From an uncultured Prevotella sp. (lineage in GTDB: Bacteria; Bacteroidota; Bacteroidia; Bacteroidales; Bacteroidaceae), in NCBI GenBank assembly GCA_946186945.1, contig CAMHPC010000015.1:1-32654 (forward strand): a stretch of DNA of 32,654 nucleotides. Direction: 5' to 3'. The position numbers and the translations under genes were made by a program. Under the pieces are notes generated by a model. That model did no database searches. It was not told the origin of the DNA and saw nothing but the letters and a program-made list of their open reading frames with translations. Positions 25,328 to 32,654 of this stretch are shown in pieces; positions within the stretch are counted from its first letter, which is position 1; every line of letters starts with the position of its first letter.

Positions 25328-26902
25328 ATAATCGTTACCGTTCCATTTGACAAGATAAATATCGTCAATCAGTATATCATATACCCCATTCGTTTTGGAT
25401 GTCAAAAAAGTTATTTCATAACCACCGCCAATGTTGTGGTCTGTTACTCTTCCGTCTGACCAGTAAATTTTTTCAATGAATACATAACGGCCCCATCCAC
25501 CAGCATGTGACGAGTTGCTTGTGAATACAAGGAGCTCGTCTTCTCCATCTCCATTAATATCGAAATAAATTTGCCTTGTTGCGTCTTGTTCAGAACTTTC
25601 TTCATTGAAAACGCTCATGTGGGTGAATGTTTTTTTCGCAGAAGCTATTTTCTTCCTATTAGAATCATGTTTAACAACTTTAGAACCATCAAAGCAATAT
25701 GTTTTCCGTTCTATCCCATATTTGAAAGTAAAAAGCCATTTGTCGTTTTTATACTCTACTTTGACGTCATCTTTTCCTAGATACCACCAACCTTCATCGT
25801 CACCTAAATCAATTGGATCAGTCATTTTGAATTTCCTGCTCCCTTCATCATAATAAACCACACAAAAATACGAGGGAGTATGGGCACCACCCAATTCATC
25901 ATATTGCAACAGACAATCATTTATTCCATTGCCATCATAATCGTGTTCATCAATTATCATCAACTGATAACTGCCAATACCCGTCTTTACACGTTTTCCA
26001 TTCAGCATAACACCGAGATATACAGGATATTCATCGTAGTCCGTTTCTTCTATCACGTTATAGTTCTTCACCATGTTTGCCCTCTTATTTACTGTATTCT
26101 TATACTCTTCAATCTCATTTTCATTACCCACAAACACGTATGTGCCTTTGACGTAGCCCTCTATGTTGCCCTGTCTTATTTTGTACCAATCACCTTCTTT
26201 GCCCAACACCTCCGCTGCATCACCACCAGTCATCAATTTACCTATAACCGCAGCGGAGACAGAGGGAGTTTCACGAATATTCAAAAAACCTCCTTCCGTG
26301 GTAGACAAAGCATAGGTTTTTTCTTTCTCCTCCACTTGCTCTGAAGTCATTTCTGATGAAGAATCACCTGCTGTTGTTTCCTGTGAGGCAGAGTTTCTCA
26401 AGAGCAAGATTATCACAGTTACCAATGCTACCACCAATATTCCTATAATGGCATAAATCCATTTTCGGGAGGATGGCTTTTCAGCATAATAATCCTCTCC
26501 GCCATCATTGAAACTGCGAGTTGGCGAAGAAACTAGTGTTTGACCGACGGGATAGCCACACTTGGGGCATTTCACCGCTTTATCGGAAATCATATTCCCA
26601 CATTCGGGACATTGAATAAGTGGCATATTGAATCCATATTCTTCTGGAGTCTGAGTTCCCTCGTCGCAAGGAGCCATGTCCTCCTGGCTTGTACCAATAT
26701 CATCATCCATAATAGACTCCTTCATAGATTCATCTGTTACAAACAAGAAAGCCAACTCTTCGACTTCTTCGGCATGCTTCCATTTATCCATCCCCTTACA
26801 CCATACCAGCGTTTTCGGACCCACATCAAACATGACAAGGTCATTAACTAGGATGGGACCTTGACGTGTTCTATTCTTATCCACATAATAATATACTTTC
26901 AT
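25205..26902 (-). CDS. GYF_2 + zinc ribbon + TM + SH3b + Ca-binding-like protein, C-terminus shared with upstream gene
   Basis: Same N-terminus as 23884..25194; SH3b TTEGGFLNIRETPSVSAAVIGKLMTGG...GDWYKIRQGNIEGYVKGTYV; DYDGNGINDCL and DINGDGEDELLVF; last 38 aa ALLTIERIRSFFFDILSGKVKIKELEGSFSIEKFARTT identical to the 26913..27884 product. Confidence 0.85.
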   Translation of the reverse strand: MKVYYYVDKNRTRQGPILVNDLVMFDVGPKTLVWCKGMDKWKHAEEVEELAFLFVTDESMKESIMDDDIGTSQEDMAPCDEGTQTPEEYGFNMPLIQCPECGNMISDKAVKCPKCGYPVGQTLVSSPTRSFNDGGEDYYAEKPSSRKWIYAIIGILVVALVTVIILLLRNSASQETTAGDSSSEMTSEQVEEKEKTYALSTTEGGFLNIRETPSVSAAVIGKLMTGGDAAEVLGKEGDWYKIRQGNIEGYVKGTYVFVGNENEIEEYKNTVNKRANMVKNYNVIEETDYDEYPVYLGVMLNGKRVKTGIGSYQLMIIDEHDYDGNGINDCLLQYDELGGAHTPSYFCVVYYDEGSRKFKMTDPIDLGDDEGWWYLGKDDVKVEYKNDKWLFTFKYGIERKTYCFDGSKVVKHDSNRKKIASAKKTFTHMSVFNEESSEQDATRQIYFDINGDGEDELLVFTSNSSHAGGWGRYVFIEKIYWSDGRVTDHNIGGGYEITFLTSKTNGVYDILIDDIYLVKWNGNDYKPALLTIERIRSFFFDILSGKVKIKELEGSFSIEKFARTT

Positions 26903-27035
26903 GGTATTACCATTAAGTCGTTCTTGCAAACTTTTCTATACTAAATGAACCTTCAAGTTCTTTTATCTTTACTTTTCCGCTAAGTATATCGAAGAAGAAA
27001 GAACGTATCCGCTCAATTGTAAGTAGTGCAGGTTT
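26540..27035. repeat. 496-bp direct repeat, copy 2
   Basis: See copy 1 (24832-25327). Confidence 0.95.
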
Positions 27036-27884
27036 TCCATCTTTATCAGTCCCGAGGTCATAGGTTTTCAGTGTCTGCGGTCCCAGCGCTGCTGCCGTGA
27101 GAAGGAAATGATTTTGGAATCTGTCTGTATCTATCAAATCTGCAGCCAAAACTTTACCTACTACGCTATAACTATGAAGTGATCGTTGTTGTTCACCGTC
27201 AGTCAGCACTGTATGCAAATCATCAGACGCAGGGTTTATTTCAATCCGTCCACTCTCTTCACTTTCCTCTTGATGTCTATACAATGATCCAAGATCAGCC
27301 AGTGCAAGAGAATATACATGTGTTGTTTTAGTATAGTTTACACGTTCTGTGCTGAATACAGAAGGCAACAGCAAATTGACATTGCCGTCTAATTCGACAA
27401 GAGGCGAAATGAAAGTTCCGACGATGCAATCCTTTACGAATAGGGTTTGTGTAGCAAAGACGCCACCTATTACGACGCAGTTCTCAAGTGTTATTTCATC
27501 ACCATAAAGACTCCCTGCTACAAAAGCATTGCTCAATGCTATTCTTTTAGCATTAACATCTGAGCAGAAAGTTGTCATACATTTCATCGCCCTAGAGACA
27601 ACAGAGGAAGCCGAGCCAACGGCTTTTCGGAATGTCACAGTTCCAGAGACATCATTGTTAATGTATAATTCATGTAGAGTGAACACCGCACCATTCACTT
27701 CTAATGGTGCAGCTTCTATTGTTAGTTTATCAGCATAAAGAGGTCCCTCTACAACCGTTTCGCCTACTACATTTACGGTTCTGGAAAGTTCGGACATCTT
27801 ATTAGGCAGGATACCGCCTTTTACGATATTATTATCTAAGCGGATATTAGTGTCTGTCAAATGGATTTCCTTTAAATTATTCAT
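26913..27884 (-). CDS. Bactofilin-like / beta-helical repeat protein
   Basis: Repeating short strands: VNVVGETVVEGPLYADKLTIEAAPLEVNGAVFTLHELYINNDVSGTVTF...LYGDEITLENCVVIGGVFATQTLFVKDCIVGTFISPLVELDGNV. Confidence 0.6.
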   Translation of the reverse strand: MNNLKEIHLTDTNIRLDNNIVKGGILPNKMSELSRTVNVVGETVVEGPLYADKLTIEAAPLEVNGAVFTLHELYINNDVSGTVTFRKAVGSASSVVSRAMKCMTTFCSDVNAKRIALSNAFVAGSLYGDEITLENCVVIGGVFATQTLFVKDCIVGTFISPLVELDGNVNLLLPSVFSTERVNYTKTTHVYSLALADLGSLYRHQEESEESGRIEINPASDDLHTVLTDGEQQRSLHSYSVVGKVLAADLIDTDRFQNHFLLTAAALGPQTLKTYDLGTDKDGKPALLTIERIRSFFFDILSGKVKIKELEGSFSIEKFARTT

Positions 27885-28917
27885 GATTATTAATTAATTT
27901 ATTTAACATTTTATTTATCATTGCCCTTACTCTTATTGAATGATTGTCGTCTCCACTGAGTTTATTGGCAATTTCTGACTGCATATATGACTGAACAGTA
28001 TCAGAGACACACATGCCAATTTCTTCCAACTCTATTTCATCAAGGGTTTCACATAGTTTGTCCTTCAATGATTTATTCTTGAAATATAAATCAGGAATGA
28101 AACATTCTCTTTTTACTCGTTCAGACTCTGATACTGTTTTCAAGAAACATACAGGAATAAAATAGTTATCATCACCTGTTCCCTCAACGGAAGTTTCCTG
28201 GATAGTCTTTTCTGAAGTTGCTTTTATTTTCAAAAATGCTTGCGCCTGACTCATAGCCTCCAAAGCGTGATTCTTCACAGTTGCAGCACTAATCTGAGCT
28301 TGCAACACACTGCTCTCTTTGCCCATGGTAACAGCGGTCTGAACCATATCAGTATGAAGCATTCTATCACTCTGGGTGTCTACCGCCTTTACGAGTTCAA
28401 AAACAGGTTTGTCTACTTCATGAATCCTAACAGAGAGTTCGTTATTCAGATCAGCAAAGAGTTTCTGGTATCTTGCAGATGTTCGTGCATAATCATCTGA
28501 CATCTTTTTTTGTTTATTACGTAGTGTTGCTGCTTGCTGCCGAAGGAGCAGAAGCCTTGCTTCTATGACCTGTTCCAGCTCTGCCTGCTGTGTAGATAAA
28601 TCTGTACGAACAGTATGAAAGAATCCGTCAATTATAGACTTAGATATTTTATCAGCATTCTCTGTTATCGCAATGCACTGTGCGGCATTCATGGCACCGA
28701 CACTTGCAGTAAGCCCGTTAACAGAACTATTACAACTCTGAACACCTTCTTCAAATGGTGAAGTATCAACATAAACATCTACATCTACATCTTCATAGGC
28801 AGTACCGCTATAATTTACGTTCAGGGTACCTCCAGATTGAGATGCCGGATAGCTTACTGTTTTTGAACCACTATAATGACAAGATACAGTTTGTCTAAAT
28901 CTTCTTCTATACCCCAT
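27877..28917 (-). CDS. Coiled-coil protein, paralogue 2, with Gly/Ser/Tyr-rich N-terminal extension
   Basis: MGYRRRFRQTVSCHYSGSKTVSYPASQSGGTLNVNYSGTAYEDVDVDVYVDTSPFEEGV...; overlaps the downstream ORF by 8 nt; aligns by eye to 28928..29836. Confidence 0.75.
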   Translation of the reverse strand: MGYRRRFRQTVSCHYSGSKTVSYPASQSGGTLNVNYSGTAYEDVDVDVYVDTSPFEEGVQSCNSSVNGLTASVGAMNAAQCIAITENADKISKSIIDGFFHTVRTDLSTQQAELEQVIEARLLLLRQQAATLRNKQKKMSDDYARTSARYQKLFADLNNELSVRIHEVDKPVFELVKAVDTQSDRMLHTDMVQTAVTMGKESSVLQAQISAATVKNHALEAMSQAQAFLKIKATSEKTIQETSVEGTGDDNYFIPVCFLKTVSESERVKRECFIPDLYFKNKSLKDKLCETLDEIELEEIGMCVSDTVQSYMQSEIANKLSGDDNHSIRVRAMINKMLNKLINNHE

Positions 28918-28927
28918 AAAGAATAAT

Positions 28928-29836
28928 TTAAAGTGTTTCTATATTTGCCGAGGAATACATCTCTTTTATAACATTCTTCACCCTTGGCGAAGAGCTGGAA
29001 GTTTCGAGGATATGAGAGAACTCTTCAGTGATTTCTGCTGAGGAACCTTCTTGACGCCAAGGTAAGTCCGTTTCGTTTCTTATGAAGTCACCGATAGACG
29101 CCAAATTGGAACCTACGATCTGACCATTAGCTACCACTTTCATTTGCGGGATTCCTACCGAGTTATCGATGGTTTCCCATACAATCACCGGTATCTGATA
29201 CGCTTTATCTTCATTTCCCTTAAGGTTGCTTATCAAAACTTTATCTGTCAACACTCTTTGTTCGCCTATTTGCAATAGGAAATTAGCGGATTGTTCTAAA
29301 GCTGATTTTGCGTTATACTTAATTCTGGAAACCAATATTTGCTGGCTTTGATAAAGCCCTTCAGTCTGTGATGTCGAAACACAACCGATCAGAGCGTGCA
29401 TTCTATTCGATGCTGTGACCATGTGTTTGTTAACAAATTCAAAAACCGGTTGATCCAGTTGGCGTATTCTTTGTTCGAGTCCTTTGTTGATAACAGTAAA
29501 AATACGAAGATAGCGTTCAGTTATTCTACCATATTCACGTTCCATATTAGCTTTTATGCCGAGTAATTGACGTTTTTGTTGAGCCAACTTCATCAACAAT
29601 GCTTCAACACGACTTTGTTTGTTTGCAATCTTCTGTGAAATTTGCGATTGTAATAACGCAAAGAAACCACGGTTAACGTTTTTGCAGACTTTATCAGCAC
29701 TGGCATTTTCTGCTGCAATGACAGCGCTCTCCATCGCTACTACCGCCGCCGTTGTCCCCATAACATGTTTAGAAACACTTCGAAGTTCATCAGCCATTGG
29801 AGTGGTATCAACCTCACATGGAATTAATGTTGCCAT
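28928..29836 (-). CDS. Coiled-coil protein, paralogue 1
   Basis: VDTTPMADELRSVSKHVMGTTAAVVAMESA...RITERYLRIFTVINKGLEQRIRQLDQPVFEFV; preceded by AGGAG Shine-Dalgarno-like sequence. Confidence 0.75.
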   Translation of the reverse strand: MATLIPCEVDTTPMADELRSVSKHVMGTTAAVVAMESAVIAAENASADKVCKNVNRGFFALLQSQISQKIANKQSRVEALLMKLAQQKRQLLGIKANMEREYGRITERYLRIFTVINKGLEQRIRQLDQPVFEFVNKHMVTASNRMHALIGCVSTSQTEGLYQSQQILVSRIKYNAKSALEQSANFLLQIGEQRVLTDKVLISNLKGNEDKAYQIPVIVWETIDNSVGIPQMKVVANGQIVGSNLASIGDFIRNETDLPWRQEGSSAEITEEFSHILETSSSSPRVKNVIKEMYSSANIETL

Positions 29837-29878
29837 ATTTATTCTCCTAAAAAATATTAAACAATATTACACACGATA

Positions 29879-29941
29879 TCATTTAGACAATGGGGGTTGC
29901 CATTTTGAAGGGGAAGGGTTACTGCCACCTCCTTTTGACAT
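29879..29941 (-). CDS. Putative 20-aa peptide MSKGGGSNPSPSKWQPPLSK
   Basis: ATG on minus strand at 29941, stop TGA ending at 29879; starts 10 nt after the stop of the 672-aa ORF in an otherwise unexplained ~115-nt gap. Confidence 0.4.
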   Translation of the reverse strand: MSKGGGSNPSPSKWQPPLSK

Positions 29942-29951
29942 TTCGAAAGTA

Positions 29952-31898
29952 TCAAACTTCATCGGGAATATCTGGGATGTCATCCTCATCAGGTATATCC
30001 CCTTCTTCAATATCAAAATTTTCATTGTTGGCCATCTTAGATTCTTCTACATTATCTATTGTAATATTACTAACTGCGTCTAATGCAGTAACAGCAAGGG
30101 ATGGAAGATTAAGGGAAAGGTGCTCAAAAGTCACATCCTCTACATTTGGTTCTGGCAATAGTACTGATTCTTTTGCAAGCAATGGGTTTGTAAAAGCGAG
30201 AGGTTTACGACGATTATCAAGATTTTGAACTTCTCCTGCCGCTATTGCCATTGAATTTGAATAGCCATCCTGCAAGCGTGCATCGTAAAACTCCACATGG
30301 CCAAATTTTTCGGCTTTCAGAGCTATGTCTTCCTGAAGCCTGTCCATATAATCACAAAACTCATCCTGTACTCTTTTAAATTCTATTGCCTGATTTTCAA
30401 ATGCGGCTAGTGTTTCGGTACTATTATCCTGTTTCTGAACGATGGTCTTATCCAAAGTTGCTCCTTCCGTTTCCATATTTTCTAGTGTTTTCTGCAGTTG
30501 AGACAATGTGTTATAAGCTTCTACATATTCACTTAAAGTCTGTTGCATGTTGTTAATGATGTCTGCACTTTCTGCGTGATTAGAGCGATAAAAAGCATCT
30601 ACATCTTGATGCCACTTATTCAAATAGCTAATCTTTTGATCGTGTATTTGGCTATAAATACGGATACGCTCTACTCGATTTTCCATCATAAGACGTTGAA
30701 CCATTGGTGCTACGATTTCCTCATAGATTTGGTGGACCCCAAAAGGAACACTTGCACTACTATTATCTTCTGCCATCCACTCATCAGCAAAAAGATTATA
30801 TCGTACGCGTGAACTTTCCCGAAGTTGAAAAGGTTCATATCCCTGGATCGAATCTGCATAATCAAAACGCTCGTTGCGAATTCGCATTATTTCTTCCGCT
30901 TCAAGAAGTGGTGAATAATGATTATAAGGCGACTTAAGAATTCTGAACAGCAAATCGTTCGACTTATTTACGACTTTATCCGTGGAAGCCAATTTCAAAG
31001 CCGAAATGGTTTGTACTGACATTGCCATGGTATGCATAAGGTGTTTTAGCACATCCTCGAATTGCTCTGTATCACTTGACAACGAGTCCTTGAGTTTGTT
31101 CAATTGGCAGAAATCATTAATTTCATTATCATATTTCTTATCGTCAAAGATGTTAACTACAGGATGATTACCAGGGTCGCTGGTTGTATATTCATCCAAG
31201 AACGCCAAATAATCACTGTTACCTGCCACTAATGGCAAATCAACAGATTTCACTTCCGTATCGTTCATGCAGTATGAAATAGTACGAAGTGACCTATCAA
31301 GTTTACCCACATAATCACTTTGCGTAACTTCCTGTATAGAAAGTGAATAATCGTTTGTATCAATGCTTTCTGCTTCATTAGAAGTTTCAACAATTGGTGC
31401 TTCTAAGGTAAGATTCTCCATCTGCGACATTGTTTTCGCTAGTAAATCACTTTGGCGAGGCAACTGCAAGCTCACTCTAGAAAGAGGGACATTACCTGTG
31501 TAGTCAACCACAAAACACCTGTCTTCGTATGACATTTGACGTGCGACAGGAATATAGGCTACACCCATTTTTGTCACCTTATAATCCCTAAATATATTAG
31601 CATACTCTGTTTGTTTCTCTGCAATCTTTTCATCAATTGCCTCGATTTGCCTATTATACTTATTACGGCGTATCCAAAACATGAAGAATGCCACAATCGT
31701 CAAGAACCATTTCCAAATATCACTTTTTAAAAGTTCCACCTGTTCTCTGTCCGACTGCAGCTGTTGTATTTGCATTTCTAAAGTTTCTTCTTGTCGAACA
31801 ATACGTTCTGCTGCCTGTTCATAAAAATTGAACAACAGCCGAGCCTGATCTTGATAGATGTTGCTCGAATCATTGAATATCTTTCCTGTTGTTGACAT
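29952..31898 (-). CDS. Large TM + coiled-coil protein with acidic C-terminal tail
   Basis: MSTTGKIFNDSSNIYQDQARLLFNFYEQAAERIVRQEETLEMQIQQLQSDREQVELLKSDIWKWFLTIVAFFMFWIRRNKYNRQIEAIDEKIAEKQ; tail EEGDIPDEDDIPDIPDEV. ATG 31898 preferred over 31970, which overlaps the upstream gene. Confidence 0.75.
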   Translation of the reverse strand: MSTTGKIFNDSSNIYQDQARLLFNFYEQAAERIVRQEETLEMQIQQLQSDREQVELLKSDIWKWFLTIVAFFMFWIRRNKYNRQIEAIDEKIAEKQTEYANIFRDYKVTKMGVAYIPVARQMSYEDRCFVVDYTGNVPLSRVSLQLPRQSDLLAKTMSQMENLTLEAPIVETSNEAESIDTNDYSLSIQEVTQSDYVGKLDRSLRTISYCMNDTEVKSVDLPLVAGNSDYLAFLDEYTTSDPGNHPVVNIFDDKKYDNEINDFCQLNKLKDSLSSDTEQFEDVLKHLMHTMAMSVQTISALKLASTDKVVNKSNDLLFRILKSPYNHYSPLLEAEEIMRIRNERFDYADSIQGYEPFQLRESSRVRYNLFADEWMAEDNSSASVPFGVHQIYEEIVAPMVQRLMMENRVERIRIYSQIHDQKISYLNKWHQDVDAFYRSNHAESADIINNMQQTLSEYVEAYNTLSQLQKTLENMETEGATLDKTIVQKQDNSTETLAAFENQAIEFKRVQDEFCDYMDRLQEDIALKAEKFGHVEFYDARLQDGYSNSMAIAAGEVQNLDNRRKPLAFTNPLLAKESVLLPEPNVEDVTFEHLSLNLPSLAVTALDAVSNITIDNVEESKMANNENFDIEEGDIPDEDDIPDIPDEV

Positions 31899-31917
31899 AA
31901 GATAATAGATTATATTG

Positions 31918-32529
31918 TTAATACCTTTTCCTTCTTGATAAAATACTTTCAAGATTATCAATTTCTTCAAAGATTTTTTCTTTGTTTAATGTTGTATTTT
32001 TCATTAAGACCTTCAGGTCCTTGACAGATTGGACGAATTGATATTCCAAATTCTTTGCATCTGCATTTGACGTTGGACTAAGATAGCGAATAGAATCACA
32101 CAGAGACAATATTCTACATTTAATTGACTCGTCAATTTGTTGAGATGCAGGAACTTCGTCCATAAGATCATTCATAACATTTTGCAATACCATTTTTCCT
32201 CCGACAATTATTTGTTCCTTTTCATAAATTTGCTGTACTTTTACACCAGAATGCAATGTGGCGACACGCCCCATTATTAAGATGAGAAATAAAGCTAAAT
32301 GCCCCATTAGCTGATACTTGAATTGTATCTGATTGACAATGCTCCAAACGATGAACCCCATTGAAAACAAGCAATATACGCTCAGAGCAAACATGTGTAT
32401 CCCCATCATTCCTACCTCTTTGTGAGCAGGTTTGTCGAGATTAACAAGTGGGAACAATAAGAATTGAACAAATTGTGTAAGAACAATGCAAGAAACGACT
32501 ATATCAAGTATTTTCACCTCGCATTCCAA
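31918..32529 (-). CDS. Multi-TM protein with C-terminal helical region; true start likely further upstream
   Basis: Hydrophobic segments ILDIVVSCIVLTQFVQFLLF, MFALSVYCLFSMGFIVWSIV, LMGHLALFLILIMG. The frame stays open upstream (KLNQSVAELRIYTILGIFLGYGLIIGGFTILGES). Confidence 0.65.
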   Translation of the reverse strand: MECEVKILDIVVSCIVLTQFVQFLLFPLVNLDKPAHKEVGMMGIHMFALSVYCLFSMGFIVWSIVNQIQFKYQLMGHLALFLILIMGRVATLHSGVKVQQIYEKEQIIVGGKMVLQNVMNDLMDEVPASQQIDESIKCRILSLCDSIRYLSPTSNADAKNLEYQFVQSVKDLKVLMKNTTLNKEKIFEEIDNLESILSRRKRY

Positions 32530-32654
32530 GGATTCTCCAAGGATTGTAAAACCTCCAATTATAAGTCCATATCCAAGGAAAATACCAAGTATTGTATATA
32601 TCCTTAATTCCGCAACACTTTGATTTAACTTTATTTATAAGTTCCTGAGCAACA

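Noticed and set aside
24808-26864. Identical + strand ORFs (e.g. 24808..25143 and 26540..26851)
   Set aside because: They are antisense readings of the two copies of the 496-bp repeat, not independent genes.
1-32654. tRNA or rRNA genes
   Set aside because: No cloverleaf-type or rRNA-like sequence was recognised by eye in the intergenic regions; a tRNAscan/Infernal run would be needed to exclude them.

Overview
Bacteroidota-like window (TAnnTTTG -7 boxes, type IX secretion genes, PCMD-type secreted protein). From left to right: (i) 1-1.36 kb: two unrelated insertion-sequence remnants, both apparently missing internal segments. (ii) 1.4-18.05 kb: one long minus-strand block. It contains a hypothetical membrane-anchored protein, the T9SS core porP-porK/gldK-porL/gldL-porM/gldM-porN/gldN, a small beta-barrel protein, priA, and then a surface-glycan set (glycosyltransferase, WaaP-like kinase, DegT aminotransferase, rfbF-like cytidylyltransferase, LicD, UXS-like epimerase/decarboxylase, nucleotide-sugar dehydrogenase). 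(iii) 18.2-21.6 kb: two putative T9SS cargo proteins flanking an RsbW-like HATPase and a STAS protein. (iv) 21.8-22.6 kb: a scrambled locus in which an antisense AAA/DUF4143 ATPase fragment is fused to the 3' half of a second STAS gene. (v) 22.7-23.9 kb: an AAA ATPase gene. (vi) 23.9-32.65 kb: a visibly AT-richer minus-strand operon of mostly unrecognised proteins: a multi-TM protein, a TM coiled-coil protein, a possible 20-aa peptide, two paralogous coiled-coil proteins, a bactofilin-like beta-repeat protein, and two GYF_2/zinc-ribbon/TM proteins with different C-terminal modules (SH3b plus Ca-binding-like; FGE/SUMF). The two GYF genes carry an apparently perfect 496-bp direct repeat (24832-25327 = 26540-27035) that covers the C-terminus of the upstream gene, the intergenic gap and the N-terminus of the next gene. 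This is a cassette-like arrangement and the best candidate for an undescribed system here. Family calls come from sequence motifs recalled by eye; no database search was run.
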